A stretch of 35,565 bases of DNA from Streptosporangiaceae bacterium (GCA_030050125.1 JASIJN010000398.1:1-35565); one strand, 5' to 3'. Positions 7,757-16,155 are shown, counted from the first letter of the stretch. Made by a program: numbers and translations. Notes: generated from the sequence alone by a model not told the origin.

Positions 7757-9013
7757 TCAAGCCGGCCCGAGCAACCTGCTCTTTATGTCAGTCCAGAGCG
7801 CATCGGCCAGTGACCGCGAGTACAGATCCGCGTCGTAGCTGAGATGCCCGGTGACGCGATCAGATGTCCTCCAGAGCGTCAGCTCGAAGTCGATGCTGGC
7901 CGTCCCGTTGTGCAGGGGGATCGCGGTCATCTCGATGCCGGCCAGGCAATAGGCGATGCCGGGCCGGGATTGCATGTTGAGGCAGAAGGCGTACGGCTTC
8001 ACATCTGTGGACCCATAGAGTTCCCGCGCCAGTAATCCCACAGGCACTCTCGGGTAGCGCAGAGCGGCGGCGCTGACCCACTTGGCGTACTCCAGCCGAT
8101 CGTGATCCGTGCCTCGACGGCTGATGTCGGTCATCGCCATGGGCAGCATGTTGGAGAAGTACCCGATCAGGGGACGCAGCCGGCGCTTTGTCCGGTTGTG
8201 GAACGGCACACCGATAATGACCTCGTCGGTGGCTCCGTGCTCGCCGAGAGTCGCCCCGGCCGCGTCGAGCATTAACGTGAAGGCCGTGCAGCGCGACGCG
8301 CGAGCGCGCTGGTCCATATGTGCTGTCGCGGATGCGTCGAGCAACGCGTCCAGCCGGGCGCCCCGCGGCTCGGCCCCGTCGGCCCGCTCTCCGGCCCTGG
8401 GCAGGCGGAGTTCTGGCAGGGCGGCAGGTAGCAGCTTTCGCCAGTGCGCCAGGATGTCCTTGAACTCCCCGGTGCCCGACACGCGCCGCTCCTCGCGGCA
8501 GTAATCGCTGTAGGTGTACTGCAGCGGGGCGAGCGAGGGGTCGTGACCGGATACCGCCCGTCCGTAGGCGTCTCCCAGGTCGCCCAGGAAGACGAACAGA
8601 GACCAGCCGTCAACAACGATGTGATGGAATACGAATCCCAGGACGTGATCGCCGTCAGGGAGCCGCATGAGGCTGATACGCCACAGCGGCAGCGCATCCA
8701 ACGGGATCTGAGGGATCGCATCGGCCCTGATGAAGTCGACAGCCTCCCGCTCGCTGGCTACCTCGATCAGCTCCGTGCCGCAGCAGAAGACGTCGGAGAC
8801 GAGCTGGACCGGCTCCCGGTCGAAGACCATCCTCGTGCGCAGCGGCTCATGCCTGGCCACCACGGCAGCCAGCGCCCGGCTGAAGGCATCGACGTCGAGG
8901 CGGCCGTGCAGCCTGACGGCGCCGTAGACGTTCTCGCGCGCTGACGTCGTGGCCTGCTCGGCGTGCCAGATCTCCAGCTGCGACGGTGCCATCGGCACCT
9001 TGCGCTCTGTCAT
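7757..9013 (-). CDS. Stand-alone NRPS condensation-domain protein
   Basis: A 418-aa single condensation domain. The catalytic motif HHIVVDG is intact (His130, His131, Asp135, Gly136). Other core motifs are recognisable: APSQLEIW (C1), RHEPLRTRM (C2), YSDYC (C4), IIGVPFHNR (C5) and IGYFSNMLPM (C6). Such domains join a carrier-bound acyl or aminoacyl group to an amine or alcohol acceptor. There are no A, T or TE domains in the same chain, so it presumably works in trans, plausibly with the carrier protein encoded convergently. The start ATG 9013 lies in a 19-bp tandem duplication that also copies the ribosome-binding site. It could belong to a transcript with the SDR gene upstream (99-base gap) or have its own promoter. 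Confidence 0.87.
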   Translation of the reverse strand: MTERKVPMAPSQLEIWHAEQATTSARENVYGAVRLHGRLDVDAFSRALAAVVARHEPLRTRMVFDREPVQLVSDVFCCGTELIEVASEREAVDFIRADAIPQIPLDALPLWRISLMRLPDGDHVLGFVFHHIVVDGWSLFVFLGDLGDAYGRAVSGHDPSLAPLQYTYSDYCREERRVSGTGEFKDILAHWRKLLPAALPELRLPRAGERADGAEPRGARLDALLDASATAHMDQRARASRCTAFTLMLDAAGATLGEHGATDEVIIGVPFHNRTKRRLRPLIGYFSNMLPMAMTDISRRGTDHDRLEYAKWVSAAALRYPRVPVGLLARELYGSTDVKPYAFCLNMQSRPGIAYCLAGIEMTAIPLHNGTASIDFELTLWRTSDRVTGHLSYDADLYSRSLADALWTDIKSRLLGPA

Positions 9014-9046
9014 TCCAGCCCTTCACTGTCATTCCAGCCCTTCACT
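9009..9046 (-). repeat. Perfect 19-bp tandem duplication of RBS and start codon
   Basis: Two identical 19-base units (9009-9027 and 9028-9046). Read on the minus strand each contains GAAGGG, then CTGGA and ATG AC. The proximal copy supplies the start of the condensation protein (ATG at 9013). The distal ATG (9032) is in another frame because 19 is not a multiple of three. Confidence 0.9.
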
Positions 9047-9112
9047 TCGCTCAAACCTGCGCCGGATGCCGGCCGAGGTTCTTGCGGGTTCGGTCGTAGC
9101 GCTGCGAGCGGA

Positions 9113-9994
9113 TCAGGGCTGGATGTTCTCCAGGTCCTCCAGCAGGCCTGGGTGACTTGGCTGCCAGCCGAGTGCCTGCCGGGTGTGGGCGCTCGATGAG
9201 GGCTGGTCGGTCGCGAAGATCGGGCCGAGCAGGCCGAAGGTCTCCTGCGGCATCGATTCGACCGGGAGCCCCAGCCGTCTGCCGATGACCGTGGCGATGT
9301 CGCGCACGGCGTCGCCCTGGTCACCGACGGCGTGCCACGCGGTTCCGGCCGGCGCCTTCTCCAGCACCAGCCGGAAGAGGACGGCCGCGTCGAGCGCGTG
9401 CACGGCCGGCCAGCGCTGGGCGCCATCGCCCGGATAGCCCGACACCCCGCTGCGGCGTGCCATCTCGGTCAGCAGGCCGGCGAATCCGCCCCTTCCTTCG
9501 TTGTGGACCGTGCGCGGCATGCGGACGGCGGCGCTGCGGACCCCCCGCGAGGCCAGGTCCAGGACCGCCGTCACAGAGCGGCTGCGGCCGCCGACCGGCC
9601 CGTCGGTCGGCAGCGGGTCGGCCTCGGTGGAGGCGCGGCCCGGGACGTAGGGCGTGCCCGAGACCGTGATGAGGGGGCGGCCGGTGTCGGCGAGTTCCTC
9701 GCCCAGGGCCGCGAGCGCGGCGCCCTCCTCGGCGACCGCCGCACCGAGGGCGGCGGGGCTGCTGAAGTTGTTGGCGAAGGCCAGGTGGATCACCCCGTCA
9801 GCGTTCGCGGCGCCGGCGCGGAGCGCGCCGAGGTCGGCGAGGTCGCCGCGCATGGCCTGCGCGCCGGCGGCACCAAGAGCCGTCGCGGACGAGTCGGAAC
9901 GAGCTAGAGCGAGGACGCTGTGGCCATGGCCGAGTAGCTCGGCGACGACGGCGGAGCCGATCAGCCCGGTGCCGCCGGTGACGAAGACCTGCAC
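9113..9994 (-). CDS. SDR-family NAD(P)-dependent epimerase/dehydratase-like protein
   Basis: A 293-aa extended-SDR-like Rossmann protein starting VQVFVTGGTGLIGSAVV (GxxGxxG nucleotide motif) with GDLADLGAL and GVIHLAFANN further on. I see no clear YxxxK catalytic pair, so it belongs to the atypical SDRs often found beside TetR genes. The GTG start at 9994 has GAGGAG seven bases upstream. It is divergent from the TetR gene, with inverted repeats in between, so it is probably the repressed target of that regulator. Substrate unknown. Relation to the condensation gene downstream on the same strand is unclear. Confidence 0.82.
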   Translation of the reverse strand: MQVFVTGGTGLIGSAVVAELLGHGHSVLALARSDSSATALGAAGAQAMRGDLADLGALRAGAANADGVIHLAFANNFSSPAALGAAVAEEGAALAALGEELADTGRPLITVSGTPYVPGRASTEADPLPTDGPVGGRSRSVTAVLDLASRGVRSAAVRMPRTVHNEGRGGFAGLLTEMARRSGVSGYPGDGAQRWPAVHALDAAVLFRLVLEKAPAGTAWHAVGDQGDAVRDIATVIGRRLGLPVESMPQETFGLLGPIFATDQPSSSAHTRQALGWQPSHPGLLEDLENIQP

Positions 9995-10010
9995 GAGGTT
10001 CTCCTCAGAA

Positions 10011-10055
10011 GTGATGGGATTCTTGTCCCATCACTGTAGCAGGGCGATGGGACAA
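10011..10055. promoter_or_regulatory. Overlapping inverted repeats, probable TetR operator(s)
   Basis: Inverted repeat 1: GTGATGGGA (10011-10019) and TCCCATCAC (10026-10034), spacer 6. Inverted repeat 2: TTGTCCCATC (10023-10032) and GATGGGACAA (10046-10055), spacer 13. The right arm of the first overlaps the left arm of the second, giving three related half-sites between divergent genes. This is the usual layout for autoregulated TetR control of both promoters. Confidence 0.72.
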
Positions 10056-10068
10056 AGGTCGCATCACC

Positions 10069-10081
10069 TAGGATGGGCTCA
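10069..10081 (+). promoter_or_regulatory. Putative leaderless -10 box of the TetR gene
   Basis: TAGGAT at 10069-10074, six bases before ATG 10081, so transcription could begin at the start codon. There is no ribosome-binding site. The right half-site of the operator lies where a -35 element would be. Confidence 0.45.
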
Positions 10082-10659
10082 TGGCCCGATGGGAACCTGG
10101 CGCGCGGGAGAGGATGGTCCTGGCGGCCGTGGACCTGTTCACCGAGCAGGGATACGACGCCACGACGGTCGCGCAGATCGCTGAGCGCGCCGGGGTCACG
10201 AAGAGCACGTTCTTCCGGCACTTCCCCGACAAGCGCGAGCTCCTCGTGGCGGGGCAAGAGGTGTTGAGCCGGCTGCTGGCCGAGGGGATCGCGGAGGCGC
10301 CGCAGACCGCCAGCCCGCTGGAGGCGGTCGCGGCCGGGCTCGAGCGGGCGTCCAGCGCGATGGGCCCGATGAACCGCGAGCTCGGCCCCCGCCTGAAGGC
10401 AGCCATCGCCGCCAGCGCCGAGCTACAGGAGCGCGATGCCCTCAAGAGCGTGGGCCTCGCGGCGGCAATGACCAGTGCTCTCCAGGCACGGGGCGTGCCG
10501 GACCCGATCGCGCACCTTGCGGGCGAGATCGGCGTCCTCGCGTTCAAGCGGGGCTACTCCGAATGGCTGGAGGCCGACGACGACACCGCGGGCGGACTCG
10601 TGCCTTACACCGCCGCCGCCCTGCAAGACCTCCGGGCAGCGAGTGCGTCGCTCAGCTGA
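10081..10659 (+). CDS. TetR/AcrR-family transcriptional regulator
   Basis: A 192-aa protein with an N-terminal TetR helix-turn-helix: VLAAVDLFTEQGYDATTVAQIAERAGVTKSTFFRHFPDKREL (about residues 16-57). The remaining alpha-helical part is the ligand/dimer domain, with no recognised ligand. It is divergent from the SDR gene, whose control region carries the inverted repeats, so it most likely represses itself and the SDR gene. Its stop overlaps the stop of the convergent XRE gene in the palindrome TCAGCTGA (10652-10659). Confidence 0.92.
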   Translation: MARWEPGARERMVLAAVDLFTEQGYDATTVAQIAERAGVTKSTFFRHFPDKRELLVAGQEVLSRLLAEGIAEAPQTASPLEAVAAGLERASSAMGPMNRELGPRLKAAIAASAELQERDALKSVGLAAAMTSALQARGVPDPIAHLAGEIGVLAFKRGYSEWLEADDDTAGGLVPYTAAALQDLRAASASLS

Positions 10660-12295
10660 GTCGAGCCTGTTCCAGCGCGGCCAGTGTTTCCTCGCGGATC
10701 TGCTCCGCCGTTCGGCCCTCGGCCCACGTTTCCCAGAGAGTGTCGATGCGGCGGCTGATTCCCTCAACGGCGAGATGGTCGCTGACGATGGCGTTCATGG
10801 CCATCGTCTGCCCGTCGAGTTCATAGGGGAGGAAGACCCACGCTGACCCCTGGCTGGCGGGCTGGCCGTGCGGGCTTCGCATGACTATCCAGGACGCGCC
10901 GAGGGGCAATGCCTGACTGAGCTGGTCATCGGTCAGGATCAGCACCTGGAAGTTGCGGAAGCCGCGGATCAGCTCGATCGTCGCCTGAATGTAGGCAGCG
11001 GCCTGTTCCTCGGTCAGGACATTGTCGGCAAGGCGTTCCATCGTGTACTGGCCGTGCTTGACCAGATCGTCGAGCGCCTCGCGGGTCACCACGTTGCGGT
11101 ACCGGTATCCGTTCTCGAGGTTACGGATCATCGAAGCGCGCCTCGCCCGGTACAGGTTGAGCCGGCGGCGCAGTTCGCTGCCTGCCGGGGCCGGCCGGTG
11201 CCCCCGGCGGCGGATCTGCCCGGCGACCAGCTGTGACCGCACGTCGTAGGACATGGTGTTGAGCGGGAGCATGCGCTGGATGGAGTCCCGTCCGGCCGGG
11301 GCGTCCCAGGCACGGGTGAGTTGCTCTTCCCAGGGTTCGGCCAGCGTGCTGAACGTGCCGCCGGGCAAGACGGTGACCCACGAGAATAGCTCAGCGCCGG
11401 GCGCGGCAAGCCAGGACGCATAGTCCCCGGCCCATCCCTGCGGCGGTCCGGCGTCCGCCCCAGCGCCGGGTGCCGCCACCTGAACAGCGGCTACGCCTTG
11501 CCGCCCGTTGCTGATGACCGGGACGAGCATGCTCGCGGTCGGGCTGCCGGAACCCGCGATCAGATCGGGGCCGCTGGCGGAAGCCGGAACCAGGGTCAGG
11601 GAGTACCTGCTCAGGTACGGGTGGGAGCGGGCCGGCGGCACGCTGTACCTGGCGGCCAGCGGCAGCGCCTCTGCGAGCACAGCAAGATGCGCCTCGGGAT
11701 CGTCGTGCACGGCCAGCACATGGCGCAGTTCGCCGCCCCCGTCGAGGACTGCCCGGATTCCCTTGCCCAGGATGCCGCCCAGGATGCCGTCCTGGGGCGG
11801 CGCGGCACGTAGCGCCCGGGCAAGCGGCCCGACCGTCGTCAGCACCACGGCCTGGTGTTCCCCGGCAGTCGCGAGACCGGCTAGTTCCCTTCGCGCCCAG
11901 TCGAGCAGTTCGGTCGGCGGTGCGTGCGCGCCGACCTGAGCCGCAGGCTCCGCTGTCGGCGTCGTCGGTCCCGCTCTGTCGCTGACCTGCGATACGGCGT
12001 GGAGCGTGGGACCGACCCCGTGCCTGGTCCTTGGAAGCGTGGCGACGTGCCGCCAGGTATCTCGGATGTCGAACCCGCACAGCATCGCCATGCACCTGAC
12101 CAGGCTCGGCGACGGCCCGTACGTCCCTGCTTCGATGTTTGCCAGGTGAGACCTGCTGAGTCCTTCCCCAGAGTCCCTGACGGCGTCAGCCAGCTGCTCC
12201 TGGGTGAATCCGAGCAGGTCACGATGCCGTTTGACCCACGCACCCTGAAACTGATCGCGCTCCACGAGCCATCGTTCCTGACACGTTGTTTGCAT
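10652..12295 (-). CDS. XRE-family regulator with large C-terminal domain of unknown function
   Basis: A 547-aa protein. Residues about 14-75 are a Cro/C1-type helix-turn-helix (RHRDLLGFTQEQLADAV, SRSHLANIEAGTYGPSPSLV). About 450 residues follow that I do not recognise as a named domain. They include an alpha-helical stretch with RRRLNLYRARRASMIRNLENG (interrupted by no gap) near residue 370 and a C-terminal alpha/beta part (FQVLILTDDQLSQALPLG, AWVFLPYELDGQ). The length and mixed fold suggest a sensor or enzyme-like module controlling DNA binding. It is divergent from a membrane protein, with an inverted repeat in the 45-base gap. The start ATG 12295 is reasonable but has no strong ribosome-binding site. 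Confidence 0.75.
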   Translation of the reverse strand: MQTTCQERWLVERDQFQGAWVKRHRDLLGFTQEQLADAVRDSGEGLSRSHLANIEAGTYGPSPSLVRCMAMLCGFDIRDTWRHVATLPRTRHGVGPTLHAVSQVSDRAGPTTPTAEPAAQVGAHAPPTELLDWARRELAGLATAGEHQAVVLTTVGPLARALRAAPPQDGILGGILGKGIRAVLDGGGELRHVLAVHDDPEAHLAVLAEALPLAARYSVPPARSHPYLSRYSLTLVPASASGPDLIAGSGSPTASMLVPVISNGRQGVAAVQVAAPGAGADAGPPQGWAGDYASWLAAPGAELFSWVTVLPGGTFSTLAEPWEEQLTRAWDAPAGRDSIQRMLPLNTMSYDVRSQLVAGQIRRRGHRPAPAGSELRRRLNLYRARRASMIRNLENGYRYRNVVTREALDDLVKHGQYTMERLADNVLTEEQAAAYIQATIELIRGFRNFQVLILTDDQLSQALPLGASWIVMRSPHGQPASQGSAWVFLPYELDGQTMAMNAIVSDHLAVEGISRRIDTLWETWAEGRTAEQIREETLAALEQARLS

Positions 12296-12301
12296 GTGAT
12301 T

Positions 12302-12330
12302 GTGCTTGTCTTGAAAACATTCTCAAGCAC
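12302..12330. promoter_or_regulatory. Inverted repeat in the XRE/membrane-protein divergent gap
   Basis: GTGCTTG (12302-12308) and CAAGCAC (12324-12330), with a nested CTTGA (12310-12314)/TCAAG (12323-12327) pair, in a locally A/T-rich 45-base gap. It is a likely operator for the XRE protein controlling both genes. Confidence 0.5.
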
Positions 12331-12340
12331 CCGTCATGGT

Positions 12341-13243
12341 ATGGCCATGAGCGATCAGCTACAAGAGGCCCGTGCCATTGGTTCGCGGGACTGGCCGGAC
12401 TGCAGGCCGGCGTTCGGCCCGGCCCTCACGGCCCGCACCCGGCATCGGTTGGCGCGCCTCATCCGACGATCGGAGGCCTCATCGGGGCGGCTGGCTGAGG
12501 AGTACATCGGCCCGGCCGTCTTCTGCCTCTGCGTCCTCGGGTGGCTCGGGAGCGGGTTCGGCCTCGGGTGGCTCGTCGGCATGGCGCTCTCGGCCGTCTC
12601 CGCCGTCGTCGTGCAGCGCAAGGTGACATCGGGTGAGCTCAAGCGTTACCGCGGCCAGTTCGTGGCGCCCCGTTGCCTGGACGCCGAATCCCGCCGAGTG
12701 CTCTGGCGCGCTCAGCGGGCAATCGACATGATCCTGAGGTCGGCGGTGTACGCGGACAGCTCGCTGAGCCACATCACCGGGGCGGCAGAGCTGAGGCGGC
12801 ACGAATGGGAAATCGCCACACAGCTTCTCGAAATCACAAAGCTTCGCAATGTACACGCTTCAAACAGTGCTAAGAAGGCGCCGGGGGCCAGCACGGCAAG
12901 GGTGCTCGATTCTCACCTTCTCGCACTGCGAGTAGCGCAAGAGGCCACCATCACCAGGGTCACTGAACTGGAGCGTTACGCCGAACAGGTGATGGCGGTC
13001 GATGCCGCCCAGCAAGACTGGGATAATGCCCAGAGGCTTTCGGCGATCAACGACGAATACCTCCAGCTCGTTGCCCGCACGGCAGCCGATGAACATGCGA
13101 TCCGCGAAATCGCCAGCTACAGGGAAGAGGCGGTCATAGCGGAGGAAGTGTTCCGCGACAGCTTTAACCAGGCAACGCTGGCCGCGGAGGCCCTGTCCTT
13201 CCCGGTAGCGTGCCGTCATGCGCAGGGACCTGACCATGGATGA
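12341..13243 (+). CDS. Hypothetical membrane protein with helical cytoplasmic part
   Basis: About 300 aa. I chose ATG 12341 (ATG 12347 also fits); both lie just after the divergent operator region. Two adjacent hydrophobic segments (YIGPAVFCLCVLGWLGSGF and LGWLVGMALSAVSAVVV, about residues 52-90) are followed by a long charged, mostly helical region (TRVTELERYAEQVMAVDAAQ onward) likely to form a coiled coil. No family recognised. It overlaps the PPOX-type gene by 26 bases, so the two are co-transcribed, and it is probably under control of the divergent XRE protein. Confidence 0.65.
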   Translation: MAMSDQLQEARAIGSRDWPDCRPAFGPALTARTRHRLARLIRRSEASSGRLAEEYIGPAVFCLCVLGWLGSGFGLGWLVGMALSAVSAVVVQRKVTSGELKRYRGQFVAPRCLDAESRRVLWRAQRAIDMILRSAVYADSSLSHITGAAELRRHEWEIATQLLEITKLRNVHASNSAKKAPGASTARVLDSHLLALRVAQEATITRVTELERYAEQVMAVDAAQQDWDNAQRLSAINDEYLQLVARTAADEHAIREIASYREEAVIAEEVFRDSFNQATLAAEALSFPVACRHAQGPDHG

Positions 13244-13637
13244 CCTCGGCGACCTGGTGGAACTCCCGTTGCTGGCGGTGCTGGCCACTTACCGGCGCGA
13301 TGGCACCGTGCTGCTGTCTCCGGTGTGGCATGAATGGCGCGACGGCTGCTTTCAGGTCGTCACCGGCAGCCACGACGTGAAGGCGGCACATCTGCGGCGT
13401 GATGCCCGAGCCAGCATCGTGGTCTGCGAGCACGCCCCGCCTTACCGCGGAGTCGAGGTGCGCTGCCGCGCCCGGCTCGCCACCGGGGCCGCCGGCGATG
13501 CGGTACGGCGCATCGCCACCCGCTATCTCGGTCCCGGGGCCGGAGCCGCATACGCCGAGAGCGCCGGCGACGATTGTCTTATCCGCCTGGAACCGGGCGA
13601 TCTTCGGGCCTGGGACTTCGCCGACGAGTACTCCTGA
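13218..13637 (+). CDS. PPOX/flavin-reductase-like split-barrel protein, probably F420- or FMN-binding
   Basis: A 139-aa protein of the pyridoxamine-phosphate-oxidase-like split beta-barrel fold. Typical features are LAVLATYRRDGTVLLSPVWHEWRDG, then VTGSHDVKAAHLRRDARASIVV and RGVEVRCRARL. Actinobacterial members usually bind coenzyme F420 or FMN and reduce or oxidise small molecules; the cofactor cannot be told from sequence alone. It starts 26 bases inside the preceding membrane-protein gene (ATG 13218; ATG 13236 possible). Its stop is 35 bases from the end of the convergent metallohydrolase gene. Confidence 0.82.
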   Translation: MRRDLTMDDLGDLVELPLLAVLATYRRDGTVLLSPVWHEWRDGCFQVVTGSHDVKAAHLRRDARASIVVCEHAPPYRGVEVRCRARLATGAAGDAVRRIATRYLGPGAGAAYAESAGDDCLIRLEPGDLRAWDFADEYS

Positions 13638-13671
13638 GGCGCCGGGACCGGCCACGATCGTTGCGGTCCGG

Positions 13672-16098
13672 TCATCGGCCGCGGCCGCGATCGTCCAATG
13701 CGCGCAGGGCCTCGGCGAACGGCCGCTCCAGCCAGGCGAGGTGGTCGGCCTCGCCGTGATGGTGCGTCGTGAGCTGGTCGGACCTGCGGACCGCGGTGTG
13801 CCGAACGTATTCACGGGCACCCTCGACAAGCGTCCGGATATAGCGGATGCCTTCGGGATCGGTCATCGTCCAGTCGCCGCCGCAGGCGACGTAGACCGGC
13901 GAGGTGTGCGCGAAAACCCGGCGACCCCATTCATCGAGGTGGTAAGCGACGCCGAACGCCCGGCAGGCAATCCACGAGTTCGCGTCGACCGGCAATTCTT
14001 CGGTGATCTCGGCACGCCGTCCGCCGTCCGCTTCCGCCCTCGCGACGACCTGGCCGTTACGCACCACTTCGAGCGAACGGAGCGGGAAGATGCTGCGCAC
14101 CGTGGCATGGACACTGACCGTTCCGGGGCCGGATAGCTCGACGGTATCGCCCGGCTCGCGCCCCTCGACCGACAGCGTCACCAGCGGCCCGCCGGAAAGG
14201 AAGGTACGACCCGACCGCACCGCCCGGCACCAGGCCTCATAGCTGAACTCCTCGTCCAGCCGCGCGTACGTGCGATACAGGCCCACCGGCACGGCGCTCG
14301 ACATCTTATCCGTGCCGCCGACGAGCGGCAGGCGGTAGCCGCTGTTCAGATACCGGTAGTATTCGATCATCGCGTCGTCGGAATGGGCCAGCATCTCGAC
14401 GGCGTCGGCTCGGCCGGTGGCGACCAGAACGGCTGGCTCGCCGTTCGGATTCGGGAAGTGCGCCGCGACCACGGTGCCCCCTTGGGCGTGCGTCCGGTCG
14501 GCCCAGTCGCTCAGCGTCGCGTCCAGCGCGCCGCCGAGCTCGGCCTCGTCCGGACCATCGCTGCACCACGGCATGACCGGTTCTGTCAGACCCCACAGGA
14601 CCATGTGGCCGAGCGCGTGCTGCCGGTTTTCCTGGCCGACATATGTTATGTAACCGCCGCCGTCGATAACACCGCCGTCGATAACGCTGGGCCGGCCGGA
14701 GAAATCCTCGGTATTGGTGAACAGCGCGCCCCACTGCGTCTGCAGCAGATTGACGACACGCAAATCCTCGCCCCTCTGCTCGAGCTGAGCGCCCGGGGTC
14801 GACAGGAAATGTACGTGCGAGTCGCCGGACCACCACCCTTCCGAAGCCATGTCAGCGACGCGCCTGATCCGCACCGTCAGGTCTCGCTGACCTGGCTCGA
14901 TCCGCACGGTCTGCCGGAGCGGCTCGTACTCGAACCCCCGTGCGACCTCCACGACGACCTCGCCTCGTGGCAGCCATCCCTGGCAGGTGCCGTCGATATA
15001 CGCGTAGCTGCGCTGACCCAGCCGGACGTCACCGCCGACGTCGTAATGCCAGCTGCCGAGATTCTGCGTCACGTGGTTGTGGTGGCCGTGCGGCTGGTAG
15101 GGGATTCCCTCGGCCGAACGGAAATGGACCCGGCACGGCACCGGCCGCCCGGTCGCGTCGTCGACGACGCTGACATGCACCCAGTTGCGGCCGTCTTCCA
15201 CCAGTTCCAGCGAGACCTGGCCAGCGTCCGCTCGCCCGTCACGTTCCACGTCGCCCCAGCGCACCCGGCCGAGCTCGTCGTCGCCCCGCCGGACCGCGAC
15301 GGTGGCCGACGGCAGCGCGGCGATCGACGTATACGCGGGCTTTCCTTCGGTCGCTCCCCAGCCGGCCCGGTCGTCCTCGCCGGACAGGGGCTGCGGATAG
15401 GCCGCCACACCTCGGTCCACCTCGACATCGAGGACGCCGTTCCGCCCGTCCTTCGCTACCAGCCGCACCGGGCGCGCCGGCGCGCGGACGAACGGGTACT
15501 CGTCATCATCGCTGGTCGTGACGCCGGCGACGACGAATCGCCCGCCGCGCGGGATGAACTCGATCCGTTCGACCGGTCGCTGCGGATGAGGATTCTCCCA
15601 GCACCACAGGTAGTATCCGGCCGGCCACCCCATGTCGTACTCCGCCAGGCGGGCCCCGGCGTCGGCCCATTTGCCCTCGAAGCGCGGCATGTTGTGGTCG
15701 AGGGTGTCGGTGACCGCGAGGAACGGCAGACGGCCCCACCCCGGCGGCACGACCTGGATTTCGAATCGCTCGCGGATGGGCGCGGTGACGACCTCGCCGC
15801 CGGCGAGGTGAAACGCGTACTCCGCCACGGTCTGCCCGACGCCATGACCGGCTGGCGCGCCCGGGTCGAGCAGCCGGTGCGCGACGATCACCCGCCGGGC
15901 AAGCCGGCCGACGCCGACCGACGTCGGGGCGCCGGGCAGCAGGAAGCACCGCTCCGCAGACGGCGGGTCGGACCCGATCAGGAACGGCAGGCCACGCAGG
16001 TCCACCCGCCCGAGCGGAACATCACCCGGCTCATCCCCAAGAACCTCCACGCCGGCGTTGCAGGCAGCGGACAGGTCTATTGGCTCATAGCCCGGCAT
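13672..16098 (-). CDS. CehA/McbA-family PHP-type metallohydrolase
   Basis: An 808-aa protein. The N-terminal ~400 residues are beta-rich, with repeated Trp/Gly-rich sandwich-like segments. Residues from about 420 form a PHP-like metal hydrolase: GWWSGDSHVHF (His428, His430), later VVAAHFPNPNGEP and LPLVGGTDKMSS. CehA and McbA are carbaryl hydrolases, and the wider family contains many uncharacterised actinobacterial hydrolases. There is no signal peptide, so it is probably cytoplasmic. ATG 16098 is preceded by TACGAT seven bases upstream, suggesting a leaderless start. The GNAT gene lies 57 bases upstream on the same strand. Substrate unknown; a carbamate, ester or phosphoester is possible. 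Confidence 0.8.
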   Translation of the reverse strand: MPGYEPIDLSAACNAGVEVLGDEPGDVPLGRVDLRGLPFLIGSDPPSAERCFLLPGAPTSVGVGRLARRVIVAHRLLDPGAPAGHGVGQTVAEYAFHLAGGEVVTAPIRERFEIQVVPPGWGRLPFLAVTDTLDHNMPRFEGKWADAGARLAEYDMGWPAGYYLWCWENPHPQRPVERIEFIPRGGRFVVAGVTTSDDDEYPFVRAPARPVRLVAKDGRNGVLDVEVDRGVAAYPQPLSGEDDRAGWGATEGKPAYTSIAALPSATVAVRRGDDELGRVRWGDVERDGRADAGQVSLELVEDGRNWVHVSVVDDATGRPVPCRVHFRSAEGIPYQPHGHHNHVTQNLGSWHYDVGGDVRLGQRSYAYIDGTCQGWLPRGEVVVEVARGFEYEPLRQTVRIEPGQRDLTVRIRRVADMASEGWWSGDSHVHFLSTPGAQLEQRGEDLRVVNLLQTQWGALFTNTEDFSGRPSVIDGGVIDGGGYITYVGQENRQHALGHMVLWGLTEPVMPWCSDGPDEAELGGALDATLSDWADRTHAQGGTVVAAHFPNPNGEPAVLVATGRADAVEMLAHSDDAMIEYYRYLNSGYRLPLVGGTDKMSSAVPVGLYRTYARLDEEFSYEAWCRAVRSGRTFLSGGPLVTLSVEGREPGDTVELSGPGTVSVHATVRSIFPLRSLEVVRNGQVVARAEADGGRRAEITEELPVDANSWIACRAFGVAYHLDEWGRRVFAHTSPVYVACGGDWTMTDPEGIRYIRTLVEGAREYVRHTAVRRSDQLTTHHHGEADHLAWLERPFAEALRALDDRGRGR

Positions 16099-16111
16099 GC
16101 GTCCGATCGTA
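16099..16111 (-). promoter_or_regulatory. Putative leaderless -10 box of the metallohydrolase gene
   Basis: On the minus strand TACGAT (16111-16106) ends seven bases before ATG 16098, and there is no ribosome-binding site. No good -35 element seen. Confidence 0.4.
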
Positions 16112-16155
16112 GGGCGCGCGGCCGGGTCGATCCCAGTCGATTTCGCTGGGCCTGG

